Part shown: piece by piece, positions 24,391-33,030 of the stretch
Layout of the letters: every line of letters begins with the position of its first letter
Position numbering within the stretch: the stretch's first letter is position 1
From: an uncultured Massilia sp.
Lineage (GTDB): Bacteria > Pseudomonadota > Gammaproteobacteria > Burkholderiales > Burkholderiaceae_D
Assembly: GCA_913777025.1 (NCBI GenBank)
Contig: CAJYQM010000115.1
Location: 1-43,028, forward strand
DNA: 43,028 bases
Direction of reading: 5' to 3'
Notes under the pieces: generated by a model
Database searches by the model: none
Told to the model about the DNA's origin: nothing
The model's input: the letters and a program-made list of their open reading frames with translations, nothing else
Position numbers and translations under genes: made by a program

Positions 24391-27147
24391 ATGGACAATA
24401 CTCTCCTTCTCGTCGACGGTTCCAGCTACCTGTACCGCGCCTTCCACGCGCTGCCCGACCTGCGCAGCCCCGATGGCTACCCGACCGGTGCGATGCACGG
24501 CATGGTCAACATGCTGCGCCGCCTGCGTTCCGACTTCCCGGCCGCCTACATTGCCTGCGTGTTCGATGCCAAGGGCAAGACTTTCCGCGACGAGATGTAT
24601 CCGGAATACAAGGCAACGCGCGCCTCGATGCCGGAAGACCTGTCCAAGCAGATCGAGCCGATCCACGAAGTGGTGCGCCACATGGGCTGGCCGATCCTGA
24701 TGGTCGAAGGCGTGGAAGCCGACGACGTGATCGGCACCCTGGCGGCCCAGGCGACGGCGCGCGGCATGAACACCGTGGTCTCGACCGGAGATAAAGACCT
24801 GGCGCAGTTGGTCAACGACAAGGTCATGCTGATCAATACGATGAGCAACGAAAAGCTCGATGAGGCCGGCGTCGTCGCCAAGTTCGGCGTGCCGCCGAAC
24901 CGCATCATCGATTACCTGACCCTGATCGGCGACACCGTGGACAATGTCCCGGGCGTGAGCAAATGCGGCCCGAAGACCGCGGTCAAGTGGCTGGCCCTGC
25001 ACGGCTCGCTGGACGGCGTGATCGAGAATGCCCACACCATCGGCGGCGCGGTCGGCGCGAACCTGCAGGCGGCGCTGGAATGGCTGCCGAAAGGCCGCGA
25101 GCTGATCACCGTGAAGACCGATTGCGACCTGGCGAACCACCTGGTGTCGATCGAGGAATCGCTGATCGGCCGGCCGGAAGACAAGGAGGCGCTGCGCGAG
25201 TTCTTCCAGCGCTATGGTTTCAAGACCATGCTGAAGGAACTGGGCAACGGCAATGCCGCCAAGTACACCTCGCCGGGCGCGGCCCCGCTGAATTCGCCGG
25301 AAGGCGCCGCCGCCGGCACCCAGCCGGACATGCCCATCATCAAGGGCGAATACGAAACCGTCACCACGGCCGAGCAACTGGACCGCTGGCTGGCCCTGAT
25401 CGACACGGCGCCCCTGACCTCGGTCGACACCGAGACGACCTCGCTCGACCCGATGACGGCCGAAATGGTCGGCATCTCGCTGTCCGTGGAGGCGGGCAAG
25501 GGCGCCTACATCCCGCTGGCGCACCGCTACGCCGGCGTGCCCGAGCAGCTGAACCGCGAAGACGTGCTGGAAAAGATGCGCGCCTGGCTGGAGAACCCGG
25601 ACAAGCCGAAGCTCGGCCAGAACCTGAAGTACGACAGTCACATCTTCGAGAACCACGGCATCAAGCTGCGCGGCATCGTGCACGACACGCTGCTCCAATC
25701 CTACGTGTTCGAGTCGCACAAGCCGCACGACATGGACACGATGGCGCTGCGCCACCTGGGCTACACCACGATTCCTTTCGTCGACGTGTGCGGCAAGGGC
25801 GCCAACATGATCTGCTTCGACCAGGTCGAACTGGGGCGCGCGACCGAGTATGCTGCCGAGGATTCCGACATCACGCTGCGCCTGCACCAGACGATGATCA
25901 AGCACGTCGAGGAAGACAAGGGCCTGGATTACATCTACCGCAACATCGAGCTGCCGACCTCCACCGTGCTGCAGAAGATCGAGCGCAACGGCGTGCTGGT
26001 CGACGCCGCGCTGCTGGCGACGCAGTCGAACGAGCTGGCCGCGCGCATTATGGAACTGGAGCAGCAGGCCTACGAGCTGGCCGAAGGTCCGTTCAACCTG
26101 GGCTCGCCCAAGCAGATCGGCGAGATCTTCTTCGGCAAGCTGAAGCTCCCGGTGATCAAGAAGACCGCCACCGGGGCGCCGTCCACCGACGAAGAGGTGC
26201 TGCAGAAGCTGGCCGAGGACTACCCGCTGCCGAAGGTCCTGCTCGAGCACCGCGGCCTGTCGAAGCTGAAGTCGACCTACACCGACAAGCTGCCGAAGAT
26301 GATCAACCCGAAGACCGGCCGCGTGCACACCAACTACGCGCAGGCAGTGGCGATCACGGGCCGCCTGGCCTCGAGCGATCCGAACCTGCAGAACATCCCG
26401 GTGAGGACGAGCGAAGGCCGCCGTATCCGCGAAGCCTTCATTGCGCCGCCGGGCAGCGTGATCGTGTCGGCCGACTATTCGCAGATCGAGCTGCGCATCA
26501 TGGCCCACATCTCGGGCGACGAAGCGATGCTGCGCGCCTTTGCCGCCGGCGAGGACATCCACCGCGCCACCGCTGCCGAGATCTTCAACGTGGCGCCGGA
26601 AGAGGTGCAGAGCGAGCAGCGCCGCTACGCCAAGGTGATCAACTTCGGCCTGATCTACGGCATGAGCGCCTTCGGCCTGGCTCAAAATCTGGGCATCGAA
26701 CGCGGCGCCGCCGGCAACTACATCGAGCGCTATTTCGCGCGCTTCGCCGGCGTCAAGCAGTACATGGACGAGACCCGCCTGTCGGCCAAGGCCAAGGGTT
26801 ATGTGGAAACCGTGTTCGGGCGCCGCCTGTGGCTCCCCGAGATCAACTCCCCGAACGGCCCGCGCCGCGCCGGCGCCGAACGCGCGGCGATCAATGCGCC
26901 GATGCAAGGCACGGCGGCCGACCTGATCAAGCTGGCCATGATCGCGGTGCAGGACTGGATCGAGCGGGAGCAGCTGGGCACGCGCATGGTGATGCAGGTG
27001 CACGACGAACTGGTGCTCGAAGTGCCGGAGGACGAGCTGGAACTGGTCAAGGCGAAGCTGCCGGAACTGATGGCAGGCGTGGCCACGCTGAAGGTGCCGC
27101 TGGTGGCCGAGACCGGGGTGGGGCGGAACTGGGAGGAAGCGCACTGA
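24391..27147 (+). CDS. polA: DNA polymerase I
   Basis: The product has 918 residues with the three classic parts. The 5'-3' exonuclease (~1-290) begins LLLVDGSSYLYRAFHALP and has VEGVEADDVIGTLA and STGDKDLAQLV. The 3'-5' proofreading domain (~320-515) keeps the active-site Asp346 and Glu348 (VDTETTSLD), so it is probably active, unlike the degenerate domain of some Pol I. The polymerase domain has motif A (SADYSQIELR, Asp695), motif B (RRYAKVINFGLIYGMSAFG) and motif C (QVHDELVLEVPE, Asp872). It works in Okazaki-fragment processing and repair synthesis. The start follows the first good in-frame ATG (MDNTLLLVDG). A palindromic repeat begins 17 bases after the stop. Confidence 0.98.
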   Translation: MDNTLLLVDGSSYLYRAFHALPDLRSPDGYPTGAMHGMVNMLRRLRSDFPAAYIACVFDAKGKTFRDEMYPEYKATRASMPEDLSKQIEPIHEVVRHMGWPILMVEGVEADDVIGTLAAQATARGMNTVVSTGDKDLAQLVNDKVMLINTMSNEKLDEAGVVAKFGVPPNRIIDYLTLIGDTVDNVPGVSKCGPKTAVKWLALHGSLDGVIENAHTIGGAVGANLQAALEWLPKGRELITVKTDCDLANHLVSIEESLIGRPEDKEALREFFQRYGFKTMLKELGNGNAAKYTSPGAAPLNSPEGAAAGTQPDMPIIKGEYETVTTAEQLDRWLALIDTAPLTSVDTETTSLDPMTAEMVGISLSVEAGKGAYIPLAHRYAGVPEQLNREDVLEKMRAWLENPDKPKLGQNLKYDSHIFENHGIKLRGIVHDTLLQSYVFESHKPHDMDTMALRHLGYTTIPFVDVCGKGANMICFDQVELGRATEYAAEDSDITLRLHQTMIKHVEEDKGLDYIYRNIELPTSTVLQKIERNGVLVDAALLATQSNELAARIMELEQQAYELAEGPFNLGSPKQIGEIFFGKLKLPVIKKTATGAPSTDEEVLQKLAEDYPLPKVLLEHRGLSKLKSTYTDKLPKMINPKTGRVHTNYAQAVAITGRLASSDPNLQNIPVRTSEGRRIREAFIAPPGSVIVSADYSQIELRIMAHISGDEAMLRAFAAGEDIHRATAAEIFNVAPEEVQSEQRRYAKVINFGLIYGMSAFGLAQNLGIERGAAGNYIERYFARFAGVKQYMDETRLSAKAKGYVETVFGRRLWLPEINSPNGPRRAGAERAAINAPMQGTAADLIKLAMIAVQDWIEREQLGTRMVMQVHDELVLEVPEDELELVKAKLPELMAGVATLKVPLVAETGVGRNWEEAH

Positions 27148-27164
27148 GCTTCCTCAAACCTGTG

Positions 27165-27251
27165 TTGAACGCGTGGACAGCAAGCTGTCCACCCTACCGG
27201 TAATGCGAGCGTCACGGGTAGGGTGGACGGGTATTCCGTCCACGCGTTCAA
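27165..27251. repeat. REP-like palindromic element, copy B
   Basis: An 87-base second copy of the element at 21874-21958, with arms TTGAACGCG and CGCGTTCAA at the ends. The left half-hairpin reads GTGGACAGC-AA-GCTGTCCAC; copy A has GTGGACGGC and GCCGTCCAC. The G-to-A change in one arm is matched by C-to-T in the other, so pairing is preserved. It sits between convergent polA and the PEP-CTERM gene. Confidence 0.9.
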
Positions 27252-27267
27252 TCAGTGCGTCATCTAC

Positions 27268-28002
27268 CTACACGCCGCGGCGCCGGCGCAATTGCTTCAC
27301 GAGCGCCAATGCCGTCAACCCACTCAATAACAACATCGACGTCTGCGGCTCCGGCACCGGCAAGGCCTGCGACTCCGCCACCGCATACGCATCGAAGGCC
27401 AGGTAACCCGCCACCCAGTCCCCCTGCGATGCCGCCGTCACCGACAGCGTGCCATGCTGGACGCCATCCTCGAGCCGGAAGGTGCTGGTGAAGCGTTCCC
27501 CATCGTTGAACCCTTGCAGCGAGCCATACAGCTCGGCCATCGCGGTGGGCCACGATACCCCGGGCGCTTCCGGCCTGGCCCACAGATCGGCATCCACGCT
27601 GAAGTCCACCTGCGTGTTCGGCGACAGCAGGAAACGCACGCTGCGGTTGGCGCTCACGTAACCCCAGCCGCTGTGCAGCGCCAGCAGCACGCTGGCGGCA
27701 TCGGCGCCGGTTTGCGCATGTAGGCTGGCATAAGCGTTGTCGAAACCGGTGCTGCCGAAGCGGTCGATGTCCGTGCCGGCGATGTCGTTCCCTTCCTGGT
27801 CGTAGACGTGAGCGTAGGCGTGGGTGGCGTAGCTGTTCAAGCCGATCCACGGGTCGATGCCGTCGTCCGGGGCAAGGTCGATCAATCGGACATCCAGGTG
27901 GCCGAGGGTCACGCCGGCGGTTTGTTGCGCCAGGGCAGAGCCGGGCAGGGCGGCCGTCGACACGGCGATGGCGCAGGCTGCAAGCAGGGGTTTCAGTTTC
28001 AT
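27268..28002 (-). CDS. PEP-CTERM-anchored exported protein
   Basis: The product has 244 residues. It starts with a signal peptide (MKLKPLLAACAIAVSTAALP, cleavage near ALAQ). The middle ~175 residues look beta-rich with acidic segments and are not recognised. The C-terminus has the PEP-CTERM sorting signal: VPEPQTSMLLLSGLTALALV followed by basic KQLRRRR. Such proteins are processed by an exosortase and are linked with exopolysaccharide or biofilm functions; no exosortase is in this window. The start is set by GGAG a few bases before the ATG at 28002. The frame upstream (to 28071) lacks the signal start. Confidence 0.9.
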   Translation of the reverse strand: MKLKPLLAACAIAVSTAALPGSALAQQTAGVTLGHLDVRLIDLAPDDGIDPWIGLNSYATHAYAHVYDQEGNDIAGTDIDRFGSTGFDNAYASLHAQTGADAASVLLALHSGWGYVSANRSVRFLLSPNTQVDFSVDADLWARPEAPGVSWPTAMAELYGSLQGFNDGERFTSTFRLEDGVQHGTLSVTAASQGDWVAGYLAFDAYAVAESQALPVPEPQTSMLLLSGLTALALVKQLRRRRGV

Positions 28003-28171
28003 GAGGTCTCCAGAAAACGGGTCACGCCGCACTGTACGGCAGTGCCCGTTCGCCGTTTTATGACGGGTCAATACCCAGCTTGCATGCGTTCAGGAAACGG
28101 GGCGCGCGCCGGCGCGGCATGGGCGCCGCTGCTAAGATAGCCCCCTTGCTATTTCGACCGGAGAATCCCGA

Positions 28172-28993
28172 ATGACAGATCAAGTCCCAAAAAGCGGCGC
28201 CGGCTTTGCAGCCGCCACGCCGCCGACGGACAACGCGATCACCACCGACACCGACGGCCTGACCGCCGGCTGGATCGACCTGACCGTGAACGACCAGGCG
28301 GTTCCCGTCTACCGTGCCCAGCCCGCGGGCAAGCCGGGCCTGCCCGCGAACCTGCCTGTCATCCTGGTGATCTCGGAAATCTTCGGCGTCCACGAGCACA
28401 TCGCCGACGTCGCGCGCCGCTTCGCCAAGCAGGGTTACCTGGCGCTGGCGCCGCAACTGTTCGTGCGCCAGGGCGACCCCTCCACCATTGCCGACATTCC
28501 CACGCTGCTGCGCGACATCGTCTCGAAAGCGCCGGACGCACAGGTGAACGGCGACCTCGATGCCTGCGTGGCCTGGGCGGCGCAGAACGGCGGCAACATC
28601 GACAAACTGGGCATCACCGGCTTCTGCTGGGGCGGCCGCGCGACCTGGCTGTATTCCGCCCACAACCCGAAGGTGAAGGCCGGCGTGGCCTGGTACGGCC
28701 GCCTGGCGGGCGCCACCTCGCCGAACCAGCCGCGGCACCCGGTCGACGTCGCGCCCGCCCTGCGCGTCCCCGTGCTGGGCCTGTACGCCGCCCAGGACAC
28801 CGGTATCCCGCTCGATACCGTCGAACAGATGAAGGCCGCGCTGGCGCAGGGCAGCAGCGGTTCCGAGGTCGTGGTCTATCCGGACGCCGGCCATGCCTTC
28901 TACGCCGACTACCGCCCGAGCTACAACGCGCGGGATGCGCAGGATGGCTGGAGCCGTGCCCTGAACTGGTTCAGGCAGCACGGCGTCGCCTGA
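28172..28993 (+). CDS. Dienelactone-hydrolase-family protein
   Basis: The product has 273 residues. The alpha/beta-hydrolase fold shows the DLH triad Cys152 (GFCWGG), Asp209 (AAQDTG) and His241 (GHAFYADYRP), plus the conserved Glu in ISEIFG near residue 69. Family enzymes open dienelactone to maleylacetate, but many genomic members act on unknown substrates. There is no twin-arginine or cleavable signal, so it is probably cytoplasmic. The start is supported by CCGGAGAAT before the ATG. Neighbours do not include a chlorocatechol pathway, so the actual substrate is open. Confidence 0.93.
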   Translation: MTDQVPKSGAGFAAATPPTDNAITTDTDGLTAGWIDLTVNDQAVPVYRAQPAGKPGLPANLPVILVISEIFGVHEHIADVARRFAKQGYLALAPQLFVRQGDPSTIADIPTLLRDIVSKAPDAQVNGDLDACVAWAAQNGGNIDKLGITGFCWGGRATWLYSAHNPKVKAGVAWYGRLAGATSPNQPRHPVDVAPALRVPVLGLYAAQDTGIPLDTVEQMKAALAQGSSGSEVVVYPDAGHAFYADYRPSYNARDAQDGWSRALNWFRQHGVA

Positions 28994-29034
28994 AGTCCCG
29001 CTGAGTTGCACGTGCAGGGGCCGGGAGCGGTAAA

Positions 29035-29910
29035 ATGCCCGGCTCGGCAATAAATAACGGGGTTTCGAAAACCTTAGCAACCGGCAGTGCAACGCGCAGC
29101 AGGTTTGCGAGACCCCGCAGAACAAGAGGCTTTCAAATCGACCCCGTCCTCCTTTCCATCCTGCTGGCCACCGGGCTGGCGGGCGTAGTCAGCATCACGG
29201 CTGCCGCGGTATTTTCATTCACCCTGCTCTCGAAACTGGTCGAGCGCATGGTCAGCCTGTCGGTCGGCATCATGCTGTCGACCTCCCTGCTGCACGCGCT
29301 GCCGGAGGCGTTCGAGTCGAAGGCCGATCCGCACAAGCTGTTCGCGACCCTGCTGGGCGGCCTGCTGGCCTTCTTCGTGCTGGAAAAGGTGGCGCTGCTG
29401 CGCCATTCGCACCACCACGAGCATGACGGCCACCATCACCACCACGGCCACGACGCGCAGCAGGCCGGCAAGGCCGGCTGGATGATCCTGATCGGCGACG
29501 GCATGCATAACTTCACCGACGGCATCCTGATCGCGGCATCCTTCATGGCCAACCCGCAGCTGGGCATCGTCACCGGCGTGGCCATCATCGCCCACGAGAT
29601 CCCGCAGGAGATCGGCGACTTCATCGTGCTGCTCAACGCCGGCTTCTCGCGCGTGCGCGCCTACGTCTTCAACCTGCTGTGCAGCATGCTGGCGGTGTGC
29701 GGCGGCCTGCTCGGCTACTACACGCTCGATAAAGCCAGCGACATGATTCCCTACGTGCTGGTGTTCGCGTCCTCGGGCTTCATCTACATCGCGGTGAGCG
29801 ACCTGATGCCGCAGATGCAGCGCCGCGCCACGGTGCGCGAGTCGATTCCGCAACTGCTCCTGATCGGGTTGGGGGTGGTGATCGTGCTGTTCCTGACGCA
29901 CGGCCATTGA
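29035..29910 (+). CDS. ZIP-family divalent metal transporter
   Basis: The product has 291 residues if the ATG at 29035 is used. Eight hydrophobic segments follow residue ~37. Between the third and fourth is a His-rich loop (HSHHHEHDGHHHHHGHD), a metal-binding feature. The metal-site helices carry HNFTDGILIAASFMAN and HEIPQEIGDFIVLL, the ZIP TM4/TM5 motifs. It probably moves zinc or a related divalent ion across the inner membrane. The first ~36 residues are Ser/Arg/Thr-rich and unlike the usual ZIP start; there is no other in-frame ATG, GTG or TTG before the first helix. So the start is uncertain, and a rare ATC codon after AAGAGG is a possible alternative. Confidence 0.9.
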   Translation: MPGSAINNGVSKTLATGSATRSRFARPRRTRGFQIDPVLLSILLATGLAGVVSITAAAVFSFTLLSKLVERMVSLSVGIMLSTSLLHALPEAFESKADPHKLFATLLGGLLAFFVLEKVALLRHSHHHEHDGHHHHHGHDAQQAGKAGWMILIGDGMHNFTDGILIAASFMANPQLGIVTGVAIIAHEIPQEIGDFIVLLNAGFSRVRAYVFNLLCSMLAVCGGLLGYYTLDKASDMIPYVLVFASSGFIYIAVSDLMPQMQRRATVRESIPQLLLIGLGVVIVLFLTHGH

Positions 29911-29995
29911 TGCGCCGCCCGGCCTTGCGCCGGCGGATTGACAGGGGAATTCCTCGCCTCCTATGCTGGACCGTCAGTCCAATGTGGAGGCGAGC

Positions 29996-30136
29996 ATGGC
30001 AAAACTCATCGATCAACTGGTTACGGCGCTGCGCGAAAAGCCGATCCGCAGCAGCGCCTGGCTGTTCGGCGGCCTTGTCGTGGCCGTCGTGATGTTCACG
30101 TTCGCGGACATCCTGCCCGCGCCCTACGACTTTTAG
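29996..30136 (+). CDS. 46-residue single-span membrane microprotein
   Basis: A short gene encoding 46 residues, with GGAGG at proper distance (TGGAGGCGAGCATG). The sequence has an amphipathic N-terminus (MAKLIDQLVTALREKPIRSS), a hydrophobic helix at ~21-38 (AWLFGGLVVAVVMFTFAD) and a short acidic/aromatic tail (ILPAPYDF). It has no recognised family. Its TAG overlaps the stop codon of the convergent sulfurtransferase gene by four bases. High-GC codon use is like that of the neighbours. It could assist the upstream ZIP transporter, but no evidence beyond position exists. Confidence 0.65.
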   Translation: MAKLIDQLVTALREKPIRSSAWLFGGLVVAVVMFTFADILPAPYDF

Positions 30137-30987
30137 GAACCCGTGGCCACCGGACGCGCCGGATCGGCGCTCCATTCGCTCCACGAGCCCGGATACAGCG
30201 CCGCACCCGTCAACCCCGCCACTTCCAGCGCCAGCAGGTTGTGGCAGGCGGTCACGCCGGAACCGCACTGCATGACAGCGGCCTGGGGGGCGCCCACCGC
30301 CGCCTCCAGTTCCGTCTTCAGCTGGTCCGGCGACTTGAAACGGCCATCCGCCCGCAGGTTGTCCTTGAAGAAGCGGTTTTTTGCGCCCGGGATGTGGCCG
30401 CCGACCGGGTCGATGGTCTCGTTCTCGCCGCGGAAGCGGTCCGGCGCGCGCGCGTCCACCACCGTGCGTCCGCCCTGGTTGACGTTGTCCAGCACCGCCT
30501 TCACGTCGACCGTCGCCACCAGCGCATCGCGCAGCGCGATCGTGCCGCGTGCACGCTGCGCCGGCACTTCGGTGGTGACATCCTGTCCAGCCGACTGCCA
30601 CGCCGGCAGGCCGCCATCCAGCACCGCCACCGCGGCGTGGCCGACCCAGCGCAGCATCCACCACAGGCGCGCCGCGAACATGCCGCCGTGGGCATCGTAG
30701 GCGACGACTTGCGTGTCGTCGTTCACGCCCCAGGCGCGCAGCTGTTCGATGAACACTTCGCGTTCCGGCAGCGGATGGCGGCCGCGGAAGGCGCCGTCCG
30801 TACCGCGCTTGGCGCCCGAGAGTTCGGTCTCGACGTCCGCGAACTGCGCGTTCGGCAGGTGGCCGGCCGCATAGGCGTCGCGCCCGGCGGCCGGGTTGAC
30901 CAGGTCGTGGCGGCAGTCGAGGATGACCCAGTCGGGATCGTTGACGTGGTCGGCGAGGGCGGCTGGATCGATCAGGGTGGTGTACAT
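30133..30987 (-). CDS. sseA: Sulfurtransferase (3-mercaptopyruvate sulfurtransferase type, double rhodanese)
   Basis: The product has 284 residues with two rhodanese domains: the N-terminal inactive one (~1-130) and the C-terminal catalytic one (~155-280). The active-site loop CGSGVTA with Cys241 is the form found in mercaptopyruvate sulfurtransferases; thiosulfate sulfurtransferases usually have a basic CRxGxR-like loop. It transfers sulfane sulfur from 3-mercaptopyruvate to thiols or cyanide. The start at 30987 is fixed by GAGGAG just upstream. It follows the DMT transporter gene by 10 bases, so it is the third gene of a leftward operon. The gene symbol rests on the loop and length. Confidence 0.9.
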   Translation of the reverse strand: MYTTLIDPAALADHVNDPDWVILDCRHDLVNPAAGRDAYAAGHLPNAQFADVETELSGAKRGTDGAFRGRHPLPEREVFIEQLRAWGVNDDTQVVAYDAHGGMFAARLWWMLRWVGHAAVAVLDGGLPAWQSAGQDVTTEVPAQRARGTIALRDALVATVDVKAVLDNVNQGGRTVVDARAPDRFRGENETIDPVGGHIPGAKNRFFKDNLRADGRFKSPDQLKTELEAAVGAPQAAVMQCGSGVTACHNLLALEVAGLTGAALYPGSWSEWSADPARPVATGS

Positions 30988-30997
30988 ACGGTCTCCT

Positions 30998-31915
30998 CTA
31001 TTCGCTGGCGATGGGGTCGGTGTCCTTGATGACGGCGCCACGCGCCGTGCGCTGGGTATTGTAGAACGTCGCCGCGATGCCCGATGCCAGGATCACGCCC
31101 ATGCCCAGCCAGACCTGCCAGCCGAACACGTCGCCCCACAGGATCATGCCCCACAGGCTGGAGAAGATAATGCCGGTATATTGCAGGTTGGCCACCACCA
31201 GCACCTTGCCCAGGCGGTAGGCGCGCGTCATCGCCATCTGCGCCATCAGCGCCGGGATGCCGATCGCCAGCAGCAGGCCGATGCCGTGCCAGTTGTGCGG
31301 GTGCAGGGGCGTCGCGAAGCCGTTTTCGAAAGGCGTGCCGACCAGGCCGGCCAGCGCCATCGTCAGTGAAAAATAGAACACCACGCGGTATTCCGGCTCG
31401 CCCATCTGGCCCAGGCGGCGCACCTGCATGTAGGCCATCGCCGCGATGACGGACGAGGCCACGGCGACCACGCCGCCCAGCCACTGGTCGCCGCCGGCAT
31501 CCGGCCGCAGCACCAGCATCACGCCGACGAAGCTCATGCCCACGGCCACGATCAGCGGCCACTCGCTCAAGCCCTTGCCTTGCCACCAGCCCTTGAGGAA
31601 CATATAGGCCGACAGCCAGATCGGCGCCATGTAGTTCAGGGTGATGGCGGTTGCCAGCGGCAGCTTGGCGATGGCGTAGAACCACAGCCACAGCGAAACC
31701 ACGCCGACGATGCTGCGCCACAGGTGTTCCCGGGGGAAGGGCGTGCGCAGCGTACCGCGTTGGTGGCGGATGATCACCAGCAGCAGGATGCTGCCGATGA
31801 TCCCGCGGTACATCACGATTTCGGAGGTGGAGTAGAAGGAGGAGGCCAGCTTCACGGCCGCGCCCATGGCGGCGAACGCGAAGCTGGCGAACAGCATCGA
31901 TAACGCAGCGGGCAT
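30998..31915 (-). CDS. DMT-superfamily (EamA) transporter
   Basis: The product has 305 residues and ten hydrophobic segments, as two EamA repeats: residues ~1-135 (beginning ALSMLFASFAFAAMGAAVKL) and ~145-290. The YMAPIWLSA region is typical of the first repeat. It is a drug/metabolite-type carrier in the inner membrane; direction and substrate are unknown. The ATG at 31915 shares one base with the Rieske gene stop (TGATG), so translation is coupled. A much longer frame upstream of this ATG is only an overlap with the Rieske gene. Confidence 0.9.
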   Translation of the reverse strand: MPAALSMLFASFAFAAMGAAVKLASSFYSTSEIVMYRGIIGSILLLVIIRHQRGTLRTPFPREHLWRSIVGVVSLWLWFYAIAKLPLATAITLNYMAPIWLSAYMFLKGWWQGKGLSEWPLIVAVGMSFVGVMLVLRPDAGGDQWLGGVVAVASSVIAAMAYMQVRRLGQMGEPEYRVVFYFSLTMALAGLVGTPFENGFATPLHPHNWHGIGLLLAIGIPALMAQMAMTRAYRLGKVLVVANLQYTGIIFSSLWGMILWGDVFGWQVWLGMGVILASGIAATFYNTQRTARGAVIKDTDPIASE

Positions 31916-33030
31916 CAGGATCCCGGTGCGATGTCTTGCAGGCGGCTGCGGTACCACTCGTGGAAGTGCTGCATGCCGTCTTCCATCGGCGACTGGTAGG
32001 GACCGGCCTCGCTGACGCCGCGTTCCATCAGGATCTTGCGGCCGGCATCCATGCGCAGGGCGATCTCGTCGTCCTCGACGCAGGTTTCCATGTAGGCCGC
32101 GCGTTCCGCATCGACGAAGCCGCGTTCGAACAGCACGAATTCTTCCGGGTAGTAGAACTCGACCACGTTGCGCGTCTTCTGGGGACCCATCGGCCACAGC
32201 GTCGACACCACCAGCACGTTCGGATACCACTCGACCATGATGTTCGGATACAGCGTCAGCCAGATCGCGCCATACTTCGGCGGCTGCCCGTTGTTGAACT
32301 TCAGGACCTGTTCCTGCCACTTCTTGTACGCCGGCGAGCCCGATTTCTGCAGGCCGCGGTGCACGCCCACTGTCTGGACGCTGTAGTCCGGACCGAATTC
32401 CCAGCGCAGGTCCTCGCAGCTGACGAAGTTGCCCAGGCCCGGGTGGAAGGGCTCGACGTGGTAATCCTCCAGGTAGACCTCGATGAAGGTCTTCCAGTTG
32501 TAGTCGCACTCGTGCACTTCGACGTGGTCGAACATATAGCCCGAAAAGTCGAGGTCCTTCGTCACCGACATCTGCTTGAGCTTGTCCATCACGTTGTAGC
32601 CGTTCTGTTCGAACAGCAGGCCGTTCCAGTTCTGGAGCGGCGTCTTGGACAGGTTCAGGCAGGGCGTGTCCGCGAAATGCGGCGCGCCGATCAGCTCGCC
32701 CTTCAGGTCGTAGGTCCAGCGGTGCAGCGGGCAGACGATGTTGCTGGCGTTGCCGCGGCCATTGAACATCAGGGCCTGGCGGTGGCGGCACACGTTGGAC
32801 AGCAGTTCGATGCCTTGTGCGTTACGCACCAGCATGCGGCCCTCGTTCTCCGATTTCAGGGTCGCGAAGTCGCCCTGTTCGGGCACCATCAATTCATGGC
32901 CGACGTAGCGCGGCCCCTTGAGGAACAGTTGCTGCATTTCGCGCTGCAGCAGCGCTTCGTCGAAGTAGACAGTTACCGGAAGCTGCGCGCTCGAACGCGC
33001 CAGCTTGGCGTGGGTAGCCAGATCGGACAT
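31915..33030 (-). CDS. Rieske non-haem iron oxygenase, alpha subunit
   Basis: The product has 371 residues. The Rieske [2Fe-2S] ligands are Cys81, His83, Cys100 and His103 (CRHR...CPLHRW). The catalytic mononuclear iron ligands are His191 and His196 within EDYHVEPFHPGLG, with a downstream acidic ligand. It is an aromatic ring-hydroxylating/quaternary-amine-type oxygenase alpha subunit; the substrate is not evident. The start is preceded by a G-rich AAAGGGGGG. No reductase or ferredoxin gene is next to it, so electrons must come from partners elsewhere. It is the first gene of an operon with a DMT transporter and a sulfurtransferase. Confidence 0.92.
   Translation of the reverse strand: MSDLATHAKLARSSAQLPVTVYFDEALLQREMQQLFLKGPRYVGHELMVPEQGDFATLKSENEGRMLVRNAQGIELLSNVCRHRQALMFNGRGNASNIVCPLHRWTYDLKGELIGAPHFADTPCLNLSKTPLQNWNGLLFEQNGYNVMDKLKQMSVTKDLDFSGYMFDHVEVHECDYNWKTFIEVYLEDYHVEPFHPGLGNFVSCEDLRWEFGPDYSVQTVGVHRGLQKSGSPAYKKWQEQVLKFNNGQPPKYGAIWLTLYPNIMVEWYPNVLVVSTLWPMGPQKTRNVVEFYYPEEFVLFERGFVDAERAAYMETCVEDDEIALRMDAGRKILMERGVSEAGPYQSPMEDGMQHFHEWYRSRLQDIAPGS

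Noticed and set aside
24214-27144. 976-residue antisense frame opposite polA, and similar long antisense frames opposite dxs, valS, the M13 peptidase and uvrD
   Set aside because: Long open antisense frames are expected in high-GC genes with strong third-position bias. Their proteins are repetitive His/Arg/Gly/Val-rich shadows, and the sense strand encodes well-known enzymes.
31916-32791. Long N-terminal extension of the DMT transporter
   Set aside because: This part is a shifted-frame reading of the Rieske oxygenase gene. The transporter's natural start overlaps the Rieske stop (TGATG).
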